NCBI GenBank assembly: GCA_016707705.1
Contig: JADJHD010000036.1
Coordinates: 1 to 22,678, forward strand
Direction: 5' to 3'
Length of the DNA stretch: 22,678 nt
Source: Bacteroidales bacterium
GTDB lineage: Bacteria; Bacteroidota; Bacteroidia; Bacteroidales; UBA4417
Shown here: one piece after another, positions 7,732 through 16,277 of the stretch
Layout of the letters: each line of letters starts with the position of its first letter
Position numbering within the stretch: the stretch's first letter is position 1
Translations under genes and position numbers: made by a program
Notes under the pieces: generated by a model
What the model was told of the DNA's origin: nothing
Databases searched by the model: none
Seen by the model: only the letters and a program-made list of their open reading frames with translations

Positions 7732-10332
7732 CTATTCCTTCGCAATCCCAAATCCTGCATTATTAAGGAAGTCCCAGTATTTTAATACCTGGTTCCTGTC
7801 TTTATCCCTGTCATGTTCAGTTAATTTAGTGTCTTTATAATCCACCAGGCAATTATGGAGTTTTTCATAATCATTCCTTACTTCATGATAATGCCAGTCG
7901 TTGCTCTCATAAAAGGCTCTCCAGAGCTGATGTTCTTTCTCTGCCATTTTTTCTTTCAGATTTTTCCCGGGAGCGTTAATGAGATCTGTATATTCCTCTT
8001 TTGTAAAGATTCCCGGTTCATCTTTATGTACAATCTTTAGCCTGGCTTGTGCCAGCACCTGTGGAATTCTTATCGCTGCAGCCAGGTTACTTGATTTGAT
8101 AAATACAGGTAACATATTGAATTCTGTATCATAATCGGGATTCCTTGTTTTTGCATTTTTGAGGTACTCCACATGGATCCATTTCGCGATTTCAAAGGTA
8201 TGCTCATGGTACTCCATATTCTCATTCATCAGACCGAAGAAATCTTCGATATCGTCAATCAATAGTTTTAGAATGGCATTGGAAGGGAGATGGCTGCGTA
8301 GGATCCTCCTGCCATCACTATTCTCTTTCAGTTGTTTTATCAGGTTTTCAAGCGAGCGGGATCCATGCTTATATTTCCCCACTTTCAAAAAAGCATTCAG
8401 CAATCCCCAGTCAATATCGAGCAATTCTTCATCTTTTAAGTCAAACATCTGGCGAATGAAAAGCCCTCTGCGAATTGGGAAGCAATGATCCCCTGAATCA
8501 ATCTCCCATTTCCCTGTTTGCTTATTTTTGAACAACCCGGGGTTGGGACCAAGGATGTTGATATAGCCGTGAATCCTGCTGATGAAATCCGGCCCTTTCT
8601 TCAGTTTGAATTCTTCTATCTTCTTCTTATCGTTATCAAAATCCCCAAAGAACTCCATTTTGTAACTGGTTCCACCGGCAAATATCATGATACATTTCCC
8701 AATGGTATGTGTAACCTGTCCCTCCTGGAAACTGCCGTCCTGCATGGGAGCCAGGAGATATTGCAGCCAGTCATAGCTTTTGGAATCGAATTCATCCCAG
8801 AAAACAAGAGGGGTGGTTCCTTTTAAGATTTCATCCCTAACCTGGTGAAATGCTCCAATAAGGTCAGCAGGGCCGGAAAACTGGGAGAGATTAAACTCAA
8901 GAATAGGAACCTTCTCACCCAGTACTCCTTTCCCAATCTGCTTTACTGAAAACGATTTACCGGAACCGGGCAGGCCAAAAACAGCAATGGAAAGTGGAAT
9001 TTTTGCCGATTTCTGGTTTCGATAATTCTCCATGAGGATTTTAATATTTCTCAAGGCTTCAATTTCATTCCTGTCGACAGTGAAAAGCTTGCTGAATTCA
9101 ATGGAAGGGACGTTGTTGAGTACCTGCCGGCCATTGGTAATGATTCTCCTGGCCAGTTCGAACATCGCGCCGGGACCGGCATCATTGGTTTCTGTATGGT
9201 TATCAAGCATGATACTCCACGGCTTATCCAGGAATCCAGGATCATTATCAGGTGCCGGAACATAGGCTGTTGTGAAACTAAGTATATGTGATTCAGCAGC
9301 ATTCACCATTGTTTCCCTGGGCAAACGAACTTCCCCATTCACTAAATTGAATCCGACATCATAAAATCCTCTTATAGAAGCAAGTCCTTTTACTATGGCT
9401 TCTTCAACCATGAAATCCTTTTCTGGCATGCTCGTATCCAGGCTTCCGGCAAAGGCTGCCGTGAAACAGGACATTTTTCCAATCATGTTTCCTTCTGCTT
9501 TCGCTTCCCATTCCCCTTCAAGATGACATGCATCAAATATCAATTTGTATTCCCTCACACCAGTGGTTTTATTGGAAACAACCAGTGCCCCGGAAGAACC
9601 AAAGGTCACTACCAGCATCCTGCATTCTGTGAGCCCGACAAGAGCAATATTATTTTTGAGTTCATATACAAGGTCCAGCGCCGACTGCTCCCAGGAAATC
9701 CTGGAGGATACACGTGCATCCTGCCTGCGGATATCACTGGCAGAGACAATTGTGACCAAATTGATTTTCCCTTCCTTTGATAAGTTCAGCAACTCTTTCC
9801 AAAGATCTCCCTTCTTCAGGTTACCACTTTTTTTACAGATCACTAATCCGGGATGCGGTTTATTTCTTGTGCCTTTATCCAGCTCTGAAACCCACGGCCA
9901 CACTGTCTTGCGATTTGTCTGTGAACCGAAATCCATTCCTGCATCATCAACAATGGTAATATCAAATCCTTTCAGAGAAACGACCGGACTTGAATGTGCA
10001 TAATCAACGCTACCTGCTGGCGTCCCAAATCCAAACTGTTCTGTTACACGCATCCGGACTTCTTTCTTATCCTTCCCTCCCTTAAATTGACCAATGGTAG
10101 CATAGCTTTTATTTTGCGGAGGTAACTTTTCGAAAAGCGATGAGTTAAACCCGAGCTTTATTGCTTTACCAGTAGTAAAGGCCTCAAGGAAATTATGTAT
10201 AATCCCGGCGCCACCATTGATCATACTATAACCGGCTCCTTCCAGGGTCCCGGGTGAATCTGAATAAATACGTTTGCCAATAAGAAAATAGTGATCGCGG
10301 GTAATGTCACCGGTAATAAGTATTTTTTTCAT
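7732..10332 (-). CDS. Degenerate PfkB-like kinase domain + AAA+ ATPase + RyR domain protein
   Basis: This 866-residue protein has three parts. Residues 1 to about 340 resemble the PfkB/ribokinase fold (ILITGDITRDHY, GGAGIIHNFLEAF, VVTFGSSGALVV). The position of the GAGD anion-hole and catalytic Asp reads GKMS at 285-288, just before CFTAAFAG, so phosphotransfer is probably lost. Residues about 425-700 are an AAA+ ATPase: Walker A GLPGSGKS 453-460, Walker B VFWDEFD 510-516, sensor-1-like FAGGTS 551-556, sensor-2-like GSRSLENLI 657-665. Residues about 795-862 match the RyR domain (EKEHQLWRAFYES, DWHYHEVRNDYEKLHNCLVDY, then HDRDKDRNQVLKY and GFGI). RyR domains are small-molecule or nucleotide-linked modules also seen in prokaryotic conflict systems. 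I infer a sensor ATPase that controls neighbouring TIR or SLATT effectors. It starts about 53 bp after the LRR gene ends. Confidence 0.85.
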   Translation of the reverse strand: MKKILITGDITRDHYFLIGKRIYSDSPGTLEGAGYSMINGGAGIIHNFLEAFTTGKAIKLGFNSSLFEKLPPQNKSYATIGQFKGGKDKKEVRMRVTEQFGFGTPAGSVDYAHSSPVVSLKGFDITIVDDAGMDFGSQTNRKTVWPWVSELDKGTRNKPHPGLVICKKSGNLKKGDLWKELLNLSKEGKINLVTIVSASDIRRQDARVSSRISWEQSALDLVYELKNNIALVGLTECRMLVVTFGSSGALVVSNKTTGVREYKLIFDACHLEGEWEAKAEGNMIGKMSCFTAAFAGSLDTSMPEKDFMVEEAIVKGLASIRGFYDVGFNLVNGEVRLPRETMVNAAESHILSFTTAYVPAPDNDPGFLDKPWSIMLDNHTETNDAGPGAMFELARRIITNGRQVLNNVPSIEFSKLFTVDRNEIEALRNIKILMENYRNQKSAKIPLSIAVFGLPGSGKSFSVKQIGKGVLGEKVPILEFNLSQFSGPADLIGAFHQVRDEILKGTTPLVFWDEFDSKSYDWLQYLLAPMQDGSFQEGQVTHTIGKCIMIFAGGTSYKMEFFGDFDNDKKKIEEFKLKKGPDFISRIHGYINILGPNPGLFKNKQTGKWEIDSGDHCFPIRRGLFIRQMFDLKDEELLDIDWGLLNAFLKVGKYKHGSRSLENLIKQLKENSDGRRILRSHLPSNAILKLLIDDIEDFFGLMNENMEYHEHTFEIAKWIHVEYLKNAKTRNPDYDTEFNMLPVFIKSSNLAAAIRIPQVLAQARLKIVHKDEPGIFTKEEYTDLINAPGKNLKEKMAEKEHQLWRAFYESNDWHYHEVRNDYEKLHNCLVDYKDTKLTEHDRDKDRNQVLKYWDFLNNAGFGIAKE

Positions 10333-10385
10333 GAGGGATTTATTAACATTTTAAAAAACAGCATTATAAAATAGGAATCAATGAC

Positions 10386-13300
10386 TTAGAAATTTATTTC
10401 GCAATAGGGAAAAGCTCTTTCAAATTCCAGCAATTGTTCCTTTGGAAATTGATTTTCTTTTAACCTGACATGATTTAACTTCTTTAAAGTCATCAATACG
10501 CTGATATCCTTTATACGATTCCGTCCTAAGTCAAGGTACTGCAACTGGTTCATTCCCTTTCAGAAAGGAGATTTCCTCCAGTTCATTATCTCTTAAATGA
10601 AGGGTGTGTGCGATTTTTAACTGCTTTAACGTATCAAAGGGGAAGTTCTTCTTGTTTATTACTTCAACAGTATTCAGGTTTTCCAATTCATTCAAATACT
10701 CAAAATCCATATCCTCCAGCCGTCTTAAACTAATCCAGAGTTCAGGAATATCCTTTATTCTGCCTGCATTCTGCAGTAATTCCCTGTACTGTTTCTGATT
10801 GATAATATCGAATGTGAATGTTTTCAGATTGGGTAGTTTGTTTACAATGGAAAAGTCGTTAATTAAATTTCCATGAACTCCGAGTTCAACCAATTGAGTC
10901 AGGTTGCTCAACTGGCTGATATCTTCAATCAGGTTGCGCTGCAGTTGTAGTTTCTTTAAATTCTTTGAATTCTTTAAAATCGAAATATCCTTAATCTGGT
11001 TATCGTGAATTTCAAGTTCTTCCAATTCAGTCAAGCCTTCCAATGCCTGAATATCGGTAATGTTATTGAAATAGGCGTTAAAGTAGGTTAACTTGTTCAG
11101 ACTTTGCACAATATCAATATTGCTGATCTGGTTCTCGTCAATATTCAGGTTTGTAAGTCTTGTAAGTTTAGCAATAGGGGAAATGTCAATGATTTTATTT
11201 CGTCCCAGGTCCAACTTTTCAAGAAATGACATTTTACTTAAATGTCCTGTTTCTCTCAAGCCGAGGTTCCTGAGTGAAAGGGATTTTAACTGGGTAAGCT
11301 CCTGCAACGGACTGATATCGTCAACCGGGGAATCATATAAAGCAAGGCTTTCCAGTTGCCTGAGTTCACGAATGGGTTCAAGACTGGAGATTTGATTTCT
11401 GAATAAATCAAGATGAACCAGCTTTTTTAATTGTGATAAAGGTGTGATGTCCTGAATATTGTTTTCAGATAGTATTAAAGTGTGAAGATTTAATGCATTA
11501 CAAAGTGGAGAGATGTCATCCACAGGGTTTTGGTTCAGAATTAATGTGTTGAGGTTAGGGATTTTTGCAATAGACTCTAATCCGGTAATCTGATTATTGC
11601 TAAGGTCTAAATGCTTTAACAGACCCAGTTTTTCTATTCCTGTCACATCTGAAATTCTGTTATTTCTCAGGTTGAGTTTCTGGAGATGCGTTAAAGCTAG
11701 AATCGGTGTAATATCTTCAATTTCATTGGAAGGAATATCAATCCCCTGGAAATTCTTATAGTAGTTCAGTACCGCATGGCTTTTGAATACCACCTGGAAG
11801 ACTCCTGTAATTTTTATCGCCGCCAGTTGTGGATTGGAGGAAATAAAAACATTGGGATAAAACCGGTTATCAAATTTCTGTATTCTATGAAACCAGATGA
11901 GTTCAATGAAATATTCTTTAGCGATTGGGAATGCGTTAAAATTAAAATCTGATTCAACATCTTCATGCTGAAGCAGGTAAACGGCCAGGAAAAAACCGAA
12001 TATTTCCGGACAAATAAACCTGAAGTTTTGTGAATCAACAGCTTTAATGAGATTTAAATCCAGGAATCTGGACGTTTCAAGGCTTGCTGATGAAAATGAT
12101 CCCTGATGTTCTTCAAAACTGGTGCTGATTTCAAATGCGAGGACTGATAGTTCATCAAAATACCGGCCGATCTCCTCACTTTGGTAACCTTTATGCAGGA
12201 ACTTCCTGATAATGGTATAACCAATGATAAAGCACTTTAAATCATACCCATAGGATAGTTTCGCTATATTGTATTCAGGGTTTTTATCCTCCAGCTTAAT
12301 GCGGAAGATATTGTTGAGAATTTCCAGGGAAAGTAATAGTGTTTCCAGGTGCTGGAAATAGGAGAGATATTCTTCATACTTACTGTATAATTGATTGAGA
12401 ATTTGATTTTCTTTCGGATTCTCCATCAAATATGCCAGGGTTTCTGCCTGTTTATCCGGTTCATTTAAATGCAAAGCTGTATTTAACTGTAACCTTATAT
12501 CCTTTAATTCACTGTTTTTATTGAACAGATCATCCAGTTTTATCATTTGATCTATCAACTCCCTCAACTCCGAAGCCTGGTCAAGTAAAAATGTGCGTAC
12601 TATATGACCAGGGAATTTCTCAATCAAATCTGAAACTAATGCATCGTTGTAATTTAATTTTTCTTCAAGGAAAATCTCCAGCTCCTTATTGCTTGATGCA
12701 TCATAAATCCCTTCACCGTTCAGCTTCTCAATAAAATGCGGTGAGTAATGTGTTGTTTTATCCCAACACATCTCATTGTAAAACTTTTTAGCATATTCCA
12801 GATCATCAAACCGGAACAGCGATTCATCAATTTTATCTTTAAATAATGAGGTTGCCAACAGGTACTCGCGTATGGTTTTATGAGAAAATTTATAATATCC
12901 GAGCGCATTCCTGTTGAGAAGGGAATGCGATTGAAATAAAGAAGTTTTAATAGCTTGTTCATCAAGAATGCCAAGATTAAACGCTTTAGCCGTCTCCACA
13001 ATTTCCGTCCGGGTGAAGAGAAAATCCTTCTTCTTTCCATCCATTTGTAATTGATATTGATCAATGGCTAATTGCAATGAAAAATCTCTTAAGGCATTTT
13101 GAAAAACGTCCACCGATTTTCTTTCATCACTGATCCTGTTTTGTTTACCGGCCCGGATAATCTTAACGGCTTCCCAATTCAGCCATTTTTCAATGATTGC
13201 TTCATAAACCTGGTAACTAAAATGGTAGGATTTAATCTTTGAAGATTCAACCCCTGTGATTTCTTCGTTCTTAATTTCGTTTTCAACAGCTGTTTCTGCT

Positions 13301-14592
13301 GAACAATCAAGGTTATTCTCCTGGTACTCATTGAGTATATCATCAATCAAATCATCGATAAAGAATAAGATCAATGGCCTGGTAACCAGTTTTGAACAAT
13401 TATTAACGATCCGGATAGCGATTGTTTTCTTTATTGCTTCCGACTTTTTATTTGAACGAAACCGTTTATTCAAATATTTCCTTACAGCTTCAGCGGTAAA
13501 ATCAGTCAGATATATTCTGGTAAAGGATTTTGTCCGTGTGGAGATAATTTTACCGGTTTCTTTGATTCCGCTTTCTGATGGGAATAACTGTGTCTTACAA
13601 CTGATCACAACCTTATGAAATCCACTTAGTCTTTCACATAATTTATTAAACCTTGATTCATAATCTTTTAAAGCTTCAAAGTCTTCATCGAAGCCATCCA
13701 GTAATAAGATTGTATTGCGTTGTTCAGCAGGTGCGATCAGGTCCAGTTTCCGGTCGATCCCCCGCCCATATTCATCGTTAAAACTCAAGAATAATACATT
13801 GAATTTATTTCTTCTGAAAAACTGTCGTTGATGAAGTTTTAAAAACAACTTTATCATCAGCGTGCTTTTCCCTAAGCCGGAATCTCCCAGTAGTAAAAAG
13901 TGCTGTTTATTACTGTTCCCAAGGAGTTCCTTTAAAAAGAATTGTAAGGCAATAAATGTTGACAAGGGCTTCGAACTAATGACATTACTCTTCTTTTGTT
14001 CGGACAGAACTGCCAGAGGTGAAATAAAATACCGGAGTTTATCATCAATAACGATATCTGAGAAAGAGTTCTGGCTTCTGTAGTAGGTGCGTTCAAAGAA
14101 ATTATTATAGAATCTGCGCAGGAAGGAATTGTTTTGGATTTTGCCTGAATCACTTCTGTTGACCAGGTCACTAAGTTCCCTTACAATCTCTGAATATGCC
14201 AGGTTTTTATCTTCACACCTGCTTATTGGCACTGCATCCTTAGGTAAGGCAAGGTAAGATTTCAAAAGCGATGATTCCCATGCAACCGGCTCCAGAATAA
14301 TAGGAATAATCATAATGCCTTCATTCTTAACACGCTCTATCGCTGTCTTTATCTCAACCTCTTGAACATACCTTGAACAGAATAAATGCTTGCTGCATAA
14401 GAAAACAATAATATCTGCCGATTCAAGATTCTTCTTAATTACATGATCCCAATCTTCTCCCGGTTTTATCGCATGGTCGGTCCATTGAGTTGCAACATGA
14501 TCACCCTCCAGTACGGTAAGATGTTTCCTTAGCTCAACTACAGCTTCAGAATCTTCGTGTGCATAAGAAATAAATATTTTAATCGACTTCAT
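10386..14592 (-). CDS. TIR-NACHT-LRR protein (bacterial NLR-like), frameshifted near its 3' end
   Basis: I set the start at ATG 14592 because MKSIKIFISYAHED is a TIR N-terminus; the frame extends upstream to 14691 without recognisable domain. TIR spans about 1-130. A NACHT ATPase follows with Walker A GDSGLGKST 236-244 and Walker B TILLLDGFDED 294-304, the VVISCKTQLFP strand, and a helical end with FSHKTIREYLLA at 569-580. A long helical region leads to about 17 leucine-rich repeats from about residue 955. The frame stops at 10531, but one extra G at 10555-10557 explains this: reading GGA instead of GGGA continues as MNQLQYLDLGRNRIKDIS and ends in the standard LRR cap (EQLLEFERAFPYCEINF) at TAA 10388-10386. 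The full protein is then 1401 residues. Bacterial NACHT proteins include known anti-phage sensors; TIR would be the NAD-consuming effector. Confidence 0.88.
10400..11723 (-). repeat. Array of 22-residue (66-bp) leucine-rich repeats
   Basis: Fourteen near-perfect tandem units with the pattern (N)xIxDISPLxxLxxLxxLxLxxN occupy about 10770-11723, followed by an irregular block and at least two regular units (ELEEISFLKG, RIKDISVLMTLKK) before the cap. Units differ from one another in protein and DNA, so this is old divergence rather than recent tandem copying. Two units are marked outliers: the eighth (GLRETGHLSKMSFLEK) and the fourteenth, whose end reads FTFDII instead of the LxLxxN strand. This region is the likely ligand-recognition surface of the TIR-NACHT-LRR protein. 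Confidence 0.85.
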
Positions 14593-14726
14593 AGGAATTA
14601 ACGCTGATATCCTGGTGGCTATTTTCTGAAATCTAAGAGCGGATAAAAAATGAAATTCAAAAAGAACGCTTGAGTAAAGGTATGAAAACACAAATAGAAA
14701 TGATTACCCAATTGAAGAACTATTTA

Positions 14727-14747
14727 CATAAAATGGAATATTTTATG
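14727..14747. promoter_or_regulatory. Inverted repeat in the divergent intergenic region
   Basis: CATAAAAT and ATTTTATG flank a 5-bp centre between the divergent TIR-NACHT-LRR and acyltransferase genes (gap 14593-14825). Both arms match perfectly. It could be an operator or simply A+T-rich symmetry. I found no exact TAnnTTTG element in this gap on either strand, only a 7-of-8 match on the minus strand at 14675-14682. Confidence 0.25.
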
Positions 14748-14825
14748 CAGTAAAATCAAGACAAAAGCACAGACTGAAATTACTTATTTTTACGTCCGGA
14801 AGTTATGTAACGACTCACCCACTTT

Positions 14826-15953
14826 ATGCCTCTATCCTCTGTCAGCAGTCAGAAATTCCGATTCTGGGCCTTCATTTCCATGGTCCTGCTGGTGTTTGTG
14901 CACGGGTATAACCTGGACCTGAGATATATGCAACCCTGGACTGTCCCGGGCGAACCCCTCGATTTTACATCTTTTACTGAGTACTTCCTGGCCAATGGGA
15001 TCTTCCGTTTCCGGATTCCCATGCTCTTCATTATTTCAGGCTACCTCTTTGCCCTGCATGATCAAAAACCCTATAAAGAAAGGGTGAATAAACGACTCAG
15101 GACTTTGCTGGCTCCCTATCTTATCTGGAGTGCCTTTGGATTGCTGCTCACTTTTGTCCTGGAGTTATTCCCTGCTACCCTGAAAATGGTGGCAGAATCG
15201 AAAATTATGATGATTGACGAAAACCGTTTGTTGCTCCATGACTACCGTTGGTTTGAAATATTAGGCCGTTGGCTCGTTGTACCGGTACCTTACCAGCTTT
15301 GGTTCATCCGGGTCCTTTTGATCTATAACATTGCTTATCCATGGATCAAAAAGGCGGTTCTAGCCAAAACCGGCAGGTGGATTTTCTTTTCCATAGCCAC
15401 TCTTTTATGGCTGGGAACAATGGGATTCTTCTTTTTTGAGGGCGAAGGACTGCTGTTTTTCTCCCTGGGAGTCTGGATGCAGAAAACTGATTTTTCCATC
15501 GACCAACCAAAGCGTTGGCTGAAGCCCTTACCCTGGGGATTGGTATTTGTGGGGCTTGCGGCAACTAAAACCATCCTGGCTTTCGAAGGTGAAAAATTCC
15601 TGGGAGGCGGAGTTTATCCTGTACTTACTATTCTGCATAAGTTAACAATACTAAGCGGACTTATCAGTTGCTGGTATGGACTCAACCGCATTGTGGACTG
15701 GTTTATGAAGCGAAAATGGTTTGTCTGGCTGAGTGCTTTTTCTTTCATGATTTATGCCCTGCATGCCCCATTGGTGGCCTACCTGATTAACCCGGCACTG
15801 AAAATACTTCAACCTTTGCCTGGCACACAGATTCTGGCGTTTATTCTTCTTCCCCTATCTGTTGTCGCACTATCAGTAGCAACAGGCGCATTGTTGCGTA
15901 AAGTCACCCCGGGCTTCTACGGTCTCTTAACCGGGGGTAGAGGGTTGGGGTAA
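14826..15953 (+). CDS. Acyltransferase family 3 integral membrane protein
   Basis: This is a 375-residue hydrophobic protein with about ten membrane helices, the usual length of the Acyl_transf_3 family (OafA/NodX/WecH type). Visible family features are the first-helix His (LLVFVHGYN, His26), the arginine-rich loop before helix two (NGIFRFRIPMLFIISGYLF, Arg61/Arg63) and the YQLWFIRVLLIYNI segment. Family members transfer acetyl or other acyl groups to sugars of surface polysaccharides or glycolipids, with the active site in the membrane. The acceptor cannot be told from sequence. The gene stands alone on the plus strand, divergent from the defence island, and is followed by a strong hairpin terminator at 16103-16138. 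It is probably a resident chromosomal gene marking the island's edge. Confidence 0.85.
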   Translation: MPLSSVSSQKFRFWAFISMVLLVFVHGYNLDLRYMQPWTVPGEPLDFTSFTEYFLANGIFRFRIPMLFIISGYLFALHDQKPYKERVNKRLRTLLAPYLIWSAFGLLLTFVLELFPATLKMVAESKIMMIDENRLLLHDYRWFEILGRWLVVPVPYQLWFIRVLLIYNIAYPWIKKAVLAKTGRWIFFSIATLLWLGTMGFFFFEGEGLLFFSLGVWMQKTDFSIDQPKRWLKPLPWGLVFVGLAATKTILAFEGEKFLGGGVYPVLTILHKLTILSGLISCWYGLNRIVDWFMKRKWFVWLSAFSFMIYALHAPLVAYLINPALKILQPLPGTQILAFILLPLSVVALSVATGALLRKVTPGFYGLLTGGRGLG

Positions 15954-15971
15954 GAATCCTGGGATGGGTAC

Positions 15972-16046
15972 TGCTAACTTATAGCTCGCATTTCTTCCTG
16001 CCCCGTCAGTTTTTTGCAGGATGCCTTTTTCTACCCGATCTTTAAT
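15972..16046 (-). pseudogene. Possible winged-helix C-terminal remnant
   Basis: On the minus strand from about 16046 the sequence reads IKDRVEKGILQKTDGAGRNASYKLA. This resembles the end of the winged-helix domain that closes many Fic-family and AlbA/Schlafen-type ATP-binding proteins (LVEKGILxxxGxGRxxxYxL). No matching helices can be read upstream in a consistent frame, and the frame then runs into the 3' end of the opposite-strand acyltransferase gene. I interpret it as a 3' scrap of a deleted gene. It is short, so chance resemblance is possible. Confidence 0.33.
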
Positions 16047-16102
16047 AAAAAGTATGCATCGCATTTTGGAGACAATGCAAGAACCATTTTAGCTATACGG
16101 TT

Positions 16103-16138
16103 ATTCGCCGCATTTTTGCGGTGAATATTTTATTTTTT
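16103..16138 (+). terminator. Rho-independent terminator after the acyltransferase gene
   Basis: A 10-bp stem (ATTCGCCGCA with TGCGGTGAAT, one G-U pair) closes a TTTT loop at 16103-16126 and is followed by a T-rich run to 16138. It lies 150 bp past the acyltransferase stop and fits plus-strand termination. The right arm TGCGGTGAA (16117-16125) also pairs perfectly with TTCACCGCA at 16137-16145, so two hairpins compete for the same strand. Confidence 0.7.
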
Positions 16139-16277
16139 CACCGCAGGGGTAGTAAAGGCTTAGTTCTGTTTGATCTGCAATAAATATTGAAAATTTAGCT
16201 ATTATAAATTAGTAGTTTGAGAGTTACTCTAATTTTAAAGGTTCAAATTCCGGGGAAGAATACAAATGGTGTAAAAA

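Noticed and set aside
7732..8750. Active sugar kinase as the role of the RyR gene
   Set aside because: The catalytic Asp motif is replaced and the kinase-like part is only the N-terminal third of a larger ATPase protein.
10386..11723. Recent tandem duplication of LRR units in DNA
   Set aside because: The units are regular in protein but clearly diverged in DNA, with no long identical runs between neighbours.
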